Shown: positions 24,137-36,055, numbered from the stretch's first letter. The stretch: DNA of 64,000 bases from Cricetomys ansorgei (GCA_026225945.1 JAMJFZ010001797.1:1669501-1733500), one strand, 5' to 3'. Notes: generated by a model not told the origin, from the letters alone. Made by a program: numbers and translations.

Positions 24137-24887
24137 ATACACATCCTACACTCAAAAGAAATAAATGCACGTAATAAAATGTTTCGAAGAAATATTATTG
24201 ACTGTAAGGAAAAAGAATTCAGGAAACCATCCAACTTACTTTATAAGTAAAAAGGAAAATTAAAGGGAAAGTCAGATCAAGAATTTTTAAAAAAAATCAT
24301 TTTTCTGTAACATAAAGACCAACAAAACTTCAAACACAAATCACCAGTCCTGCAACAGACGGACCCTCTCCACCACCCCACACCCCTCCGGCGGGCTCCC
24401 GCCCCAGGCTGTCATACTCTGTATTTCTGTCATTTAAGTTGTCACTGGTAACCCATTTTATGAAGAAAAAAGAAAGCCATACAACACATATGCCCTTCTT
24501 GCCTTGATCTCTTAGTATAGTCGGAGTCAGACTTCTTAGAGAGTGTGAGCGTTTGGGTTCCCTGCTACTAGATCCTACTGTGCCACAACCCACTCTGTCC
24601 TCCTTCAGTCTTTTGAGATTGCCCAGAAGGTCAGCAGAACAATCTCAGATGCAGATCCAGACTGGTACAAGAGGTGGCCTGCAGAGGGCTGGGTCCGGGA
24701 GACGCCCCTGGGGTCAGCCTTGCTGCTGAACAGCTGGACCCAGAAGGAAGTATACACAGTGAGAGTCCTCTGGGCCCGGCCGTCCTGCTGTTCTTCCCAG
24801 GGTGTGTGCTGCTGGCCTGTCCTGCGGAGACTGACTGGGATGAGCAGGGGCAGGTGTGTAGGTGGCCCGAGGCCATGCTAACTCTGT

Positions 24888-24908
24888 CCCCCCCCCCCCC
24901 CCCCCCCC
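24888..24908. repeat. Poly-C run of 21
   Basis: Uninterrupted C homopolymer, rare at this length and prone to sequencing length error. Confidence 0.9.
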
Positions 24909-25664
24909 GGGGCTCCAACCTCCGTGCTCTCTTTGCATTGAAAACCTACTTTCTTCTTTCTGTCCCTTTGAGTCTCCGGCCTCTGGGATCCCTTAGTACT
25001 AGAAGCAAAGTCACCTTTCTTGTAGCTACTTCTGGGCTTAGCATCCTGCCTACAGCGACCAACTGATCCGTTCTGTAGATCACAGGGGTTCTTCTAACAG
25101 GATTGCAGCGTGATCCAATTTACAGCTTAGGGCTGAGGGCCTCCACTGGGAAAGAAGGTGGCCTGAGACAAAAATCTGGTTCCTTCCACCTGAGACTGGC
25201 TTGCTCTCTCCATCAGGGCCCTGGCCAAATCCCTGACTGTCCAGTCCCCACACACCCGTTCAAGTCTTCTAAAATAGGAAAGTTAATAAGCAGAAGCGAC
25301 TCTCCCGCTCCCGGTCTGGTGCTCAGGCTTCCTTCTGATAAAGAGATGGTTTCCAGGGAGGGTAGCTGTTCTCTCCGCAGACCGCAAACATCTTGCAGCT
25401 TTTCTCAGAAGGAGCTTAACTAGGCAGTAGAGGATGCTGCCGGCTCTTCCAGCCAGAAAACGCCCGGGGAGAATTTGTTCTGGCATTGGCCTCCAACCCT
25501 GTGAAGGGAAGAAACAACTACCGAGCCACCTACATATCTGCCTTTCCTATTCCCGGAAACGTAGATCTTTCTCCCTCCTGAGACCTAAATGGGGAAATAC
25601 TGTAAAAGCATTGTTGTTTGACCTTGTGAGCGATCTCTCTAATAGTTAATTTTTCTCTTTCCAG

Positions 25665-25734
25665 CTGAACTACTATGACTCTCTGAAAGCTGTCATTTCC
25701 AGCTCAAATCACGAGCCCACGGCTTTAGTAATAG
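25665..25734 (+). CDS. Wdr49: WD40 gene exon 4 of window (70 nt)
   Basis: A pyrimidine-rich acceptor (TTTCTCTTTCCAG) precedes 23 codons that begin LNYYDSLKAVISSSNHEP and end TALVI. One base of a Gly codon follows, then the donor ATAG|GTACGA. Joined to exon 3 it reads HGDWVTQ-LNYYDSLKAVISSS, a typical WD40 strand pair. It ends in phase 1. Confidence 0.9.
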
Positions 25735-27614
25735 GTACGATGTTTACTCTCGCTTTTGGGTAGAGTTTCCCGCCTTTTTGGCTTCTGCACCGTGACAGAC
25801 ATTCTGTACCCACGGGATGCTGCTCAAAAGCAGCGCGCCTCTGTTGTTTAGTTTGAAGTTGTGTTCCTGAGCCTCGGTTTACCCTGCCAGTCCTTCTGTG
25901 TAGTACGTTGTCATCAACACTGCCATTTGGGGGGTGGGGGGGACATAACTTGGACATAACAAAAATACATCGATATTTTTTTAAAGGAAAGTTAATTTTT
26001 AAAAGACGCATGAAGAGCCAACCCTCGGGCACCCATAGTTTCTGAAAGACGAACTTAGACCAAGTGAATTCCAAGAAAGGTCAAGCAGGGTCCCAGCTCC
26101 CAGTTCACTTCTCAGTGTAAGGGCGTGCGCTCAATGGCTTACTGCTTTGCTCTTGCTATGTTAGTGCACCACAGGTGGGAAAGTTATGTCTCAGAAGGAA
26201 AGAAAATGCGTCGATTTGGCTTGTGGTTTTGGAGGCAGCAGCTTTCTTTCATGCTGCATCAACCTGTGGTCGAAAGACAGAAAGACAGGAGAGCGCATCC
26301 AGAAGCATTTGCTCCAGGTTCCTTCATCCCTTTCGCTCCTAGCACTGCTGCACTGAGAATTAAGGTTCTTAACACAGGAACTTGTGGGCGACACAGTCCA
26401 GGCCCCTCGGTGAGCAGCTCAGACTTGGAAGGGATGAATGGTTTTGGCCAAGCTGATCTTGGTTCTGCGGCCTGAGTGGCTCTGCAGTGCGATGAGGAGG
26501 CGTGGTCTCAACGGAGACTATTCAGGTGGACATCAAGAGGCCTCACTGGCTCAGTATGAACTGGTAATACAGTCGCTGGACAGTCCTTTTCTTGAGTGCC
26601 TGCCCTCTGCCTGATCCTGGAGCTTCCTCTAACTGGAACACTTCCTTAAGGTCAAGGTCAGCTCTAAATACCTTAGGCGTCTCCCTTCTCTTAGCTTCAT
26701 TACAATCTGACGGTGTGCATTTGTTATTTGCGTCATTTTATAAGAGAGTCCATGCACAACTTCTTTTATTTTTTCCTGCGTTGAAGAAATAAGATTCAGA
26801 GGGAGTTCGGCAAAGGGAGAGTTTGGGAGGCGGATCACGTGTCACAGGAAGGGAAAGGTTTGAGTCTTCCCTCTGCAACCCAGTTCCCTCCAATGGCAGA
26901 AAGCCCGCGTCTCACAAGATTTTGTTGCCGACTACTGGCTCTGTTGGTACTCAGTCCAGCCTCCCTGGGAATGGGCTTGCGGCCGTCAGGATCTAGCGAA
27001 GCCAGGGAGATCAGGATTACAGCTTAGACATGAGGCACTCCCTTGCCTGTTGGGCTTGGTTTTCGTCATGGTAGTGTCATTGAGAAGAAACCGCTTCCGA
27101 AGGATGCTAACCTCATCGGTAGCTTGATGCACTGCCGGTTCCGGCTCCGTGGGTTCTCGGGAGGGGGGGCCTGCGTGGAGGTCCATTTCTGTCTATGCTC
27201 CCTTGCTGTTGTTTTGTTTCCTGACTGTGATAGGAGCAGTTTTCCTCAACCATGTCCTTCCATCATACGGCTTCCTCGCCACAGTCCTAAAAGCAACGGG
27301 ACTGACCTGCCATGGACTCAGTCTGCAAGCTACAGTAAAGCCTTCTCCCTCCCCTAAGTCGTTGACTTGACTATTTGTCACAGTGACAAAAAAAAGCTGA
27401 CACAAAAAGTCCAGACGAACCTGACCACACCTGTTTAAACTGCAGGAGTTCAAAGCTAGCGTGTACTCCCCAGAAACAGGGACTGGCGGGGAGGTTTACT
27501 AAGGGGGGAAAGTGGGTGAAATGACCTCTGCACAAAGTCACACAACTAACGGGATAACGGGACGGGAGACTGTTGCAGTACACCACTGGGTAGCTCCTCA
27601 AGAATGACGAGGAG

Positions 27615-27862
27615 GCATATTCATGGGTACAAGCCCTGCCAGACCTCAGCAGAGGGAACCACTGTCAAGGAACCACTGTCCTGGACAGTGGAACCCCGAG
27701 CGTTTCCTCTCAGGGGTTTTATTGATACCTAAGCTCCTCAGGTGTTCTACTCATAGCACGTGCAGATCACGAGGAATCAGACATCTTTTACATCAAGCCA
27801 ACACCTGCAGACCATACAAAATGCCAAGGCCTAGGCTGCCTTTCACGTAACCATGCACAAAA
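27615..27862 (+). repeat. Dispersed repeat, uninterrupted partner of 3735-4530
   Basis: It reads through CACCTGCAGACCATACAAAA without the 522-bp LTR found in the other copy, so it serves as a natural empty-site comparison. TTTTATTGATACC suggests a reverse polyadenylation-signal region of an old LTR. Confidence 0.75.
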
Positions 27863-27867
27863 CAATC

Positions 27868-28027
27868 TTTCTTTTGTTTTTTTCAAGACAGGGTTTCTCT
27901 GTTGTAACTCTGACTGTCCTGCAAATCACTAACTCTGTGGACCAGGCTGGCCTCAAACTCACAGAGATCCGCCTGCCTCTGCCTCCTGAGTGCTGGGATT
28001 AAAAGCATGTGCCACCACCGCCTGGCT
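27868..28027 (-). mobile_element. B1 SINE, minus strand, variant with TTGTAAC
   Basis: AAGACAGGGTTTCTCTGTTG then TAACTCTGACTGTCCTGC, ACCAGGCTGGCCTC and GAGTGCTGGGATTAAAAGC. CTCTGTTGTAAC is the complement of the GTTACAACAGAG variant seen in the two plus-strand B1 copies at 40911 and 47251. Confidence 0.92.
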
Positions 28028-28117
28028 CAAACAACCATTTTAAACATATCTAAAAATAGACTTCTGCATGCAATAGGTAACCAGACACTGGAACTCAGTC
28101 TGTCTCTGTCATCTTTG

Positions 28118-28188
28118 ATTCTCTGTTGCTGTGATAAATGGGTGACCAAAAACAACCTGGGGAGGAAAGGGTTTGTTTTAGATTACAG
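28118..28188 (+). repeat. Dispersed repeat, left part, interrupted
   Basis: It starts CTCTGTTGCTGTGATAAATG and runs to GATTACAG. The repeat resumes at 28609 with TTACAGTCTGTCATGG, as in the unbroken copy at 31155 (GCTTACAGTCCACCATG). Confidence 0.7.
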
Positions 28189-28608
28189 GTTACTGTTAAT
28201 CCCATCTGGCAGAACTAAGACTACTACGACAATTTTTGAGCCAAATTTGAAGCAGGTTTTATTGAATACTGGTCAGGATCACGGACAGACTTATAAAGGC
28301 AAAACTCAACAAGGCTCCATACTTCCCCCTTCACCCATTCCAGGGGCAAGCATACACCCTGACGTACTTCCTGCCTACATACCTCCCACATGCACATATG
28401 ATCAAGCACATCCTGTGCCGTTGGGGCAACCTAGCTTGTTTACAGAAGCGAAAACACGTGGCTTGCTATCTTATATGAATAGCAGCCCCCAGGATTCCAA
28501 GAAGTTCTCTGTCCTTGGGCACATGGGGCTCACGGGTTAGAGGCATTTTTGTTGTGTGGATCTCTCAAAGCATAGTAATTTACACTTAAAAACACTTTGG
28601 TCATTATG
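28189..28608 (-). mobile_element. LTR-like insertion, about 420 bp
   Basis: It interrupts a dispersed repeat, with TTACAG on both sides (28183-28188 and 28609-28614), consistent with a 6-bp target duplication. On the minus strand an AATAAA signal precedes a TTAACA-type end, which suggests an ERV LTR in reverse. No coding part is present. Confidence 0.6.
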
Positions 28609-28690
28609 TTACAGTCTGTCATGGAGAGACGTCAAGGCAGGAACTCAGGGCAGGAACCTGGAGGTGGCAGTGGGTCCCTGGGGGTGCCCC
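28609..28690 (+). repeat. Dispersed repeat, right part of the interrupted copy
   Basis: It resumes with GTCATGGAGAGACGTCAAGG and CAGGAACTCAGGGCAGGAAC, matching the family consensus after the position where the left part stopped. Confidence 0.65.
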
Positions 28691-30210
28691 CCTCCCCAAG
28701 GCTATATTTTGCTCCTGGCACAGTCCTCTTTCTCTCTCTCTGCTTTCTCGACACCACGAGGTGAACCTCTTTGCTCCTGCACAGGTTTATGGCTTCCACA
28801 CAGCCCAGAAGCCATGGAGCCAACCGAAAGCCCTGAGACCGAGCCAAATTTAATCTTCCTCCTCTTAAGGTGTTTGTCCCATCAAAGGGAAGCTGACTAG
28901 CCCCACCCTAGAGCTGTATAATGGGTCTGCAACTAAATCAAGTAGTGACTTCCAGACATGTCAAAATAGTCTTTCTCCACGGTAACGTACTGATTTTTTT
29001 AATGGCTTACTCCTTGAAGACATCCTCAGTTCTCCATACTTACTTCATTCTGCTTCACAATTATTTTGTAAAGCTCTGGCCACTGTGTTGGAAAATCCTT
29101 TCCCATTATTCAATGACACTGGGATCATGTTTAATTTTTCACGTTGATACCGATCATGATTTCTTTCATTGTTTAAAGAAAAGTTTTACATTGCCGGTGG
29201 TCTGCAGTTTCAGTGGGATGACCTGTGGGTGTGAAATCTGGTTACCTGAGTTTTACCCTCAGAGGTTTTTGCTCAGTTGGTTAGACGAAGTTCTCAGAAT
29301 GTCCTCTTCCCCTCCCCCACCTCCTCACTCCACTTGAAGCGTCACCCCTGACTTTAAGGGCCTGGTGTGAGCTCTCCCAGCAACCCATTTGTAATGCATA
29401 AAATACTTAAAACCTTTTGAAGCAACTCAGGTCAGCTGCCCACAGGATGTCAGGCGGGTCTTCTGGGTGCCTTCCAGTCTAGTTACACCGGAGCATTTCT
29501 GAACCTTTGGGAAAACTGACACCCCATTTCCCCCCTTGTTATCCTCTAAAAGCTAGCTCCACTTGCCACAGAGCATCATGGAAAATCAATATGACTGTAG
29601 CAGGGTCTTGGCCTCCTGTGAATGCTCTCTTGCTGCTTTCCTGATAGAAACCATCCGGACGCCCTCTTCCAGCCCCTGATTCATAGCCTGGGGCTCATAT
29701 TGTTTCTCAAGGAAGAATTTCCTTTATAGATTTCTGATCCGCTGACGTTCAAATCCTCAGAGTGTTAGAAAGAAATGTGCAGTGGTTGAATTTCTTGGGA
29801 ACTTTCATTAGTTTTTCTTGGAACTAGAAAATCTGATTTTCTAGAACTCTAGTGGCTATGAATTCTAAGAAACTGAGACTTAGCCTTTGGAGGCTGCAGC
29901 AGCTTAGAACGCAGTGTTTGTTGGGGAGGATCAAAAGCAATTGTTCCAGAAAAAGGATCAGTGAGTCCTGGCCCTGGCTTGGCTGCTAAAGCAGCTGTGA
30001 CGTTGAGCCTCCATTTCCTATAGCTAAAGAAACGATGTAGTTTAGAATTATTTGAATGTGTCTCCCAAAGGTTCATGGGCTGGAGACATGGTCTCCAGAG
30101 TGGAAGCATTAAGAGATTGAGGCCTAGTGCAAGGCAGCGAAGTCATGGGGATGGACTATTGGAAGGGATTAATGTAGTTCTTCTGAAACCTTGGCTAGTT
30201 CCAGAGTAGA

Positions 30211-30348
30211 GTGTGCGTGTGTGTGTGTCTGTGTGTGTCTGTGTGTGTATGTATATGTGTGTATGTGTGGGTGTGTATGTGTGGGTGTCTGTGTGTGTGT
30301 GTATGTATGTGTGTGACTGTGTCTGTGTGTATGTGTGTGTGTATGTGT

Positions 30349-30393
<45 letters not shown>

Positions 30394-30970
30394 TGTATGT
30401 GTGTGTGTCTGTGTGTATATGTATGTGTGTGTGCCTGTGTGTGTGTGTATGTATATGTATGTGTGTGTGTTGCCTGTGTGTGTGTATGTGTATGTGTGTA
30501 TGTGTGTACATGTGTGTATGTATATGTATGTGTGTGTGCCTGTGTGTGTGTATGTATATGTATGTGTGTGTGTTGCCTGTGTGTGTGTATGTGTTTGTGT
30601 GTATGTGTGTACATGTGTGTATGTATGTGTGTATGTGTATGTGTGTGTGTATGTATGAGTGTGTGTCTGTGTATGTATGTGTATGTATGTGTATGTGTGT
30701 GTCTGTGTGTGTATGTATGTGTGTGTATGAATACGTGTGTGTATGTGTGTGTCTGTGTGTGTGTATGTGTGTGTGTATGTATGTGTGTGTGTATGTATGT
30801 GTGTGTATGTGTGGGTGTGTATGTGTGTGTCTGTGTGTGTATCTGTGTATGTGTGTATGTGTGGGTGTGTGCATGTGTGTGTATGTGTGTCTGTGTGTGT
30901 CTGTGTGTACATGTGAGTGTATGTATGTGTGTGTGTGTCTCTGTGTGTATGTGTGTGTGTGAGAGAGAGA
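30211..30970. repeat. TG-rich compound microsatellite, 760 bp
   Basis: TG repeats mixed with TATG, CTGTG, GGGTG and TACATG variants, with a few longer units repeated (for example TGTTGCCTGTGTGTGTGTAT twice). It ends in GAGAGAGAGA. Long apparent ORFs on both strands are artefacts. Confidence 0.97.
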
Positions 30971-31045
30971 TTACTCTGTCCTCCTGACATATTTGCTATC
31001 TTCTCATGTTCCTATCCTTCTACGGTCTTCTCTCCCAACCCCTCT

Positions 31046-31115
31046 CTCACACACTCACACACACACACATACACATAGACACAGATGCACACGCACACAC
31101 ACACACTCACACTTC
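31046..31115. repeat. CA-rich microsatellite, interrupted
   Basis: CA units with TCACA and GATGCACACG interruptions. Confidence 0.85.
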
Positions 31116-31154
31116 CACCCTCATGGCATCCCTCATTCTGTAATACCTGCCTTA

Positions 31155-31478
31155 GCCGGGTTTCCAATGCTCTAATGAAGCACCATGACCAAAAGCAACT
31201 TGGGGGCAGAAAGATGCATTTCACCTTACAGCTTACAGTCCACCATGAACGGGCCTGCGATAGGGCAGGAACTCAAGCAGAACCTAGAGGCGGCAACTGA
31301 CAAAGGACCGTGGAGGAGGCGCCTTGCTTCCTGGCTTGCTCTCCAGGCTCCATGTTCAGCTACCCTTCTCATACAACCCCGACCCACCTGCCTAAGGAGA
31401 ACTTGGCCACTGGGCCCTCAATTACTAATCAGGGAAACGTCTCACAGCCCTGCCTACAGGCCAATTTGATGGAGGTGT
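31155..31478 (+). repeat. Dispersed repeat, left part, interrupted by an LTR
   Basis: Landmarks GAAGCACCATGACCAAAAGC, AACTTGGGGGCAGAAAG, GGGCAGGAACTCAAGCAG run to GATGGAGGTGT. The expected continuation (TTTTTCTCAGTTGAG) appears only at 31938. Confidence 0.8.
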
Positions 31479-31931
31479 ATTAGACTGTCTCCCTAGCCTG
31501 TCCCAGGCCACAGCCAGCTGGGATTTGGCTCGGTGCTCTGTGTTGACCAGACACTGGGAACCTGGGCAGAGGAGAGGCCGCAGAGAGGCGGGAGGTGGGG
31601 TTCTCGGACCACCGGATCCTGATCTCTCCCACTTAGAACGAATGAAGGAGATGCAATGAATCAGTCCCCGGGACTCCGTGTGGTGGAAGCAGAGGTCGTT
31701 CATTTAGGGGTGGGCCAGGGAATTTATAGGTAGACAGTGGGTAGGTTCCCATCCTTGGTGCATGGTTTGCACGTAGGCGGGCAGCAGAGGTGGGTGGCTG
31801 TCACCCTTAGTATGGATCAGATGTAGGCAGACAGCAGGGGGGAGGGCCTAGTCTCTCCTGCCCTGGCGGGGGTGGGGGGTGAGAGGGGGTGTCCCTAGTG
31901 CCTTCGACCCCTGCTGAGTCCAGTATGACAA
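31479..31931 (-). mobile_element. Solo LTR inserted in a dispersed repeat, minus strand
   Basis: AGGTGT lies directly on both sides (31473-31478 and 31932-31937). The minus strand begins near TGTCATACTGGACTCAGC and ends near GACAGTCTAATACA, TG to CA as in LTRs, with a TATAAATTCCC box in the middle. Length about 453 bp, with no retroviral genes attached. Confidence 0.72.
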
Positions 31932-31937
31932 AGGTGT

Positions 31938-32010
31938 TTTTCTCAGTTGAGATTCCCTCTTCCCAGATGATTCTAGCTTGTGTCAAGTTGGCAAAAACCT
32001 AACCGAGACA
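31938..32010 (+). repeat. Dispersed repeat, right part of the interrupted copy
   Basis: It resumes TCTCAGTTGAGATTCCCTC and ends GTGTCAAGTTGGCAAAAACC, the right terminus of the family. Confidence 0.8.
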
Positions 32011-32109
32011 GCACCCAAGGGAGCCCTCACCAGAGGCTGGACAGATGGGCTGCCTGATCCTAGACTTTCAACCTCCAAAACTGATGTAAATAAACCTCTT
32101 TTTGTCCCG

Positions 32110-32200
32110 TTAGGCATGGTCCTAATTCAAGAGGTCGAGGCAATAGAATCGCAAGTTCAAGGTCAGCTTGGGCTACATAGTAAGACCCTGCCGATAAACA
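32110..32200 (+). mobile_element. B1-related fragment, plus strand
   Basis: GGCATGGTCCTAATTCAAG, then TTCAAGGTCAGCTTGGGC and ACATAGTAAGACCCTG resemble a decayed B1/pB1 right half. Confidence 0.6.
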
Positions 32201-34804
32201 GAACACCTCTTTTCTTTCTGAGCTTTGAGTTTCAGACACTTTGTCATAGGAACATAACTCAGACTAATGCAATAAGTTACTCAGGATCTCTAAGGCTCTT
32301 ACTAGCTCAGACCCCAAGTGCTCACTCTGCTGTATCGTGACCTCCTCTGCTTGCTCCCGTCACGGACAGGGAGACCATGAAAAACATCCACAGCTCTAAA
32401 CCACTCGTTTGTATCGACTAAATCTCTTTGGAGAGGTAGAAGCCTCCCGGAAGGAAGGAGCAGCCCCCAGATCAGTATCGTTATTGGTGCTGAGAATGTG
32501 ACGGGTGTGGCAGAAGATGAAGAACGACTTACAGAGCCTGTAGAATAAGACTCTGGTTAGAGCTGCCGACGGTTGCCCTTCCCATTTTCCTGAGACACTT
32601 CTCCCTGGCCCTGACCAGAAGGTCACCATTGTCCTTCACGTTGCTCATTCTATGAACTAGTAGCTGTCTCAGTTTCCCCCTCTGCACGGAGACACCTGAC
32701 CTCCTTCTTGTCCGTCTCTCCCTCGCCTTAAAAATCCCAACCTGCTCTGCCCCTCTTTCTGCCCCACCGGCTGTTCTTCCTCTGCCGCTCTTGCTTCTTC
32801 CTTCACATCTTCTTGATGAAATACTGGGGCCTCCAGAGTGCAGGCTTTGGCCGGCTTCTTCCCATCCCTGCACCTTTCTCCTGACACCCCCACCCCCACC
32901 CCCCGGCACCATCAGCACACTGTCTACGTCTCTTACCACCCAGCACCGTCCCCTTCTGGTGTTCCCAGCTGCCCTGGCTCGGCAGTGGCCGTATCGATCC
33001 AGATAGATCATGTATATCGTTACTAAGTCCAACCTGAATCAGTTCTTCTCCCGCACGCCTGCTCCTCCACCTTCTCTTGTTGGGAAGGACTGAGTCCATC
33101 TTTCTAGATGCCTTCCCTTGCTGGAATCCATAGATTTAACCCATTTCTGATACGTTGTTTGTGTTCTCTATAGCCTGTCTCCCCTCGGTGCCAGGAATTC
33201 TCGACTGTCTTGCTCATTGTTAGCTCCCAGGGGCTTAGAATGGTGCCAGGGTCTAGCAGGTGCTCAGCAGATATTTGTCAAGTGAGTGCATTCAGGAATC
33301 CAGAACTCAGAACCATGTCTGAGGGTCAGCACCAGGGTCAGCCTGGTGCTAGGATCACAGTGGAAAGCCAGACTCTCACATCCTCCAGCACCCTCATCCC
33401 TGAAGACTTGCCTGCTAGCTAATGTGCCGGGAATCTGAACCAGCACTGAATCTGCTCTCGGTTTCCATGGCGATCACTTAAACTTTTCATCATCCTTCCT
33501 GCAGACCTTGGAGAGGAGCTATGCTCTCTGGTTTCCATGACAACCTCTTAACCGCATGTGTCCTTCTCTGGCTCTGTTGGAAGAGAGTCGCTAGAGTTCA
33601 TGCAGATGAACTGGCTTACTCTCTTTTTACTTGGAAAATAAGGTAATATTCAAGTAAAGTGGCACACCTGCTCAGAAATTTCAGAACTCTGTTCAAAACA
33701 AGAAGGTGAGCAGCGCGTGGAGCTGCTGTTTGAGGAAGGTGCACTTTGTCTCTTTGATACTCGAAGTGCTCACCCCGATGCTCCGGCTGGTTCTGCCGTC
33801 TTATAAGGGAGGGAGGGGAGATTGGGGCAGAGTGGCTAGCCAGCTTCTGTACCGGATACAGGCTTTTGCCACTGTAGAGACAGACAAGGTTCTCATCTCA
33901 GTCCCCTGTCAATGTATTCGCCAAAGTCGGCCTGAGATTTGGACGAGAGCCGTGAGTAATATGGAGATCATATTCAAGTTGCTCAGCAATACTCTGAGTT
34001 CTCAGGCAGGACTCGCGGGATGAGGGGGCTGGAATTCTCAGCTTCAGGGCTTCGGACAAGGCAAAGGAAAGAGCTCCAGAGGAGGGGGGAAGTGCCCCCT
34101 CTACATCTCTACACACTTCTCTGAACACCACCGCAGAATGTTTCCCCAAACTAGAGGTCCCAAGAAGCAGACTACAGAATGGGCACTACATTGAAAACGA
34201 GATTTCCACTGCAAAGAGAGGCTTCTCGTTTCTCTTGAGAGATCGAGAGGCCTGTGGCAGGGTTGTACCTGAACAGGGTCTTCTGAGTGAAAATGTATGT
34301 GCCCTTCAAGATGGAGCCTGCATTAGCCTTCACGGGGCTTTCCGTAATGGCACGTTCTTCTTGATTCTTGCAAAAGTGTTGACCTCGTAACCTGTAGTGA
34401 CAGACGCAACACTCAGACAACCCTAACCCTAACCCAGGCAATTCACACGCAACAGATGGGGTGGGGAAAGCTGAGTGTAACTCTTCTAAGCCACTTGGAA
34501 TACAGGAGTGCTGAGGAGGTAGCAGGTGGTAGGGATCGGGAAGGCCCTGCTAAGTGCATCCTGAGGTCAGACTGGGGTTGGGAACCCACAGGAGGACATC
34601 GATGGCTTCTGCATGGTGGAGCCATTTGGATTCTATTGTTGAGGAAATTCATAAAGTCAACCAGTCATTCAGCTGAATGAATCAGTACAAATAAACGTAG
34701 GGAACCGTTGCCTAGTTGTTTGATGAAGCAAATGGGTGCCAAATGCACTTCCGTGTAGGGTCAGACAGTCCCGGTTTCAATGCCTCCATCTTCAATTTTC
34801 TCTC

Positions 34805-35015
34805 TAATTTTCTATTATTTTATGTGTTTGGGTGTTTCATCTGCATATATGTATGTGCACCGTGTACATGCCATGTTCCTGGAAGCCAGAGAGGGCATCA
34901 GATTCCTGGAACTGGAGTCAGAGATCTGTGAGCCACAATATGCATGATGGGACTCGAACCCTGGTCCTCTGTAAGAACAGCCAGTGCTCTGAAGTGCTGA
35001 GCCATCTCTCCAGGA
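34805..35015 (-). mobile_element. B3-like SINE, minus strand
   Basis: It starts with TATTATTTTATGTGTTTGGG and ends with GAGCCATCTCTCCAGGAC, the complement of a tRNA-derived head. Confidence 0.85.
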
Positions 35016-35431
35016 CAGATCTGACAGCTTCTGGATGGCAAGTGTTCTGTGCTTTCTAGATAGGGCTTTTTACTATAAGGTGGAGATGGGTGTGCTAGAG
35101 TCACTGAGTTTCTGAAAGGCTCAAAAGCATCGGAGAGGTCAGGCCGCTGGGTGATGGAAGCCTACTTCCTCCAAATGGTGGATAGCCTTCATGCTACCTC
35201 TGCTCTCCCAGGTGTCTCTTCGTGTCCCATTTTAGAAAAATGAGAAGAGTCTTTTCTTACTAACGTCACTCTGATTTCCTGGCTGTCTGGAATTTAACCC
35301 CTGGGGATGAAAGAAAATACCCACGTCATTACTGAGAATGAGTCTGGGATCTTGATAAAAACAGCAGGCTGTCAGGAGATTGAGTGATCGCATTAAGAGG
35401 CTGTGTCTTGTTTTCCTGCGAATATTTTTAG

Positions 35432-35675
35432 GGTTCACTGTGGGAACAACAAATGTCAAGGAAAAGCTAAAAGAAACAAGAAATGTTAGGAAGAATGCCA
35501 AGAGGCAGAAAAGCCCAGCATCCCTTGCTCTGAGCCAAAGGCGAGCAGAATGTGCTCACACTGTGTTCCGCATCCACAAGGGAGTCAAGGCATTCTCCTT
35601 CTGCAGGAAGAAACACCTGCTGGTGACAGGTGGGATGGATCGAATTATCAGGGTCTGGAATCCTTATCTGCCTGG
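35432..35675 (+). CDS. Wdr49: WD40 gene exon 5 of window (244 nt)
   Basis: This is the largest exon seen. The acceptor is TTTTTAG and the donor is GG|GTAAGT. It completes the split Gly of exon 4, then encodes FTVGTTNV, a highly basic linker (KEKLKETRNVRKNAKRQK, about residues 103-121) and a full WD40 unit from HTVFRIHKGVKAFSF to LLVTGGMDRIIRVWNPYLP. The basic insert between blades looks like a disordered or coiled linker between two propellers; that reading is inference. It ends in phase 2. Confidence 0.95.
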
Positions 35676-35838
35676 GTAAGTTGTCTTTCTCCTACCAAGA
35701 GCACCGTTGATGTGGTAAAGTAAACTAAAATGTGCCTGAGGAGTCCCTGTGAGAATAATTTAGAAGCCTCTGTCCAAAATTAATCTCCTCTCACCGAGCC
35801 TGGGGCAATTTTGTTTCTAGCCTCTAAAAGTTCACTGT

Positions 35839-36055
35839 GGGGGCTGCTGGAGAGATGGCTCAGTGGCTAAGAGCACTGGCTACTTACTCATCCCGAGGAC
35901 CCAGGTTCTATTCCCAGCACCCACAAGATTGCTCAAAATCATCTACAATGATTGCTCAAAATCATCTACAATCTACATCTACATCCAGTTCCAGTGGATC
36001 TGACTCCATCTTCTGGTCTTCACAGGCATGGTGCAGAACACACACACACATAAAA
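35839..36055 (+). mobile_element. B2-like SINE, plus strand, with internal duplication
   Basis: The head GGGCTGCTGGAGAGATGGC and GGACCCAGGTTCTATTCCC are clear. ATTGCTCAAAATCATCTACA occurs twice in tandem at about 35928-35972, a duplication private to this copy. Confidence 0.88.

Larger units (their letters stand above)
23370..25664 (+). other. Intron 3 (2.3 kb)
   Basis: It contains a B4-type fragment with a CA tail near 24000-24134 and a 21-base C run at 24888. The rest is unremarkable. Confidence 0.7.
25735..35431 (+). other. Intron 4 (9.7 kb), largest in the window
   Basis: It holds the uninterrupted partner of the 3735 repeat at 27620, a B1 at 27868, two host repeats each split by an insertion (28118-28690 and 31155-32010), a 760-bp TG array at 30211 and a B3 SINE at 34805. 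25740-27600, 28940-30200 and 32210-34800 show no exon or nameable repeat. Confidence 0.7.

Noticed and set aside
28007..28540. 177-codon plus-strand open frame
   Set aside because: It crosses a B1 end, a dispersed repeat and an LTR-like insert, so it cannot be one gene.
32529..33032. 167-codon minus-strand open frame rich in Arg and Gly
   Set aside because: It overlaps a C/T-rich plus strand that yields such residues by composition; no domain was seen.
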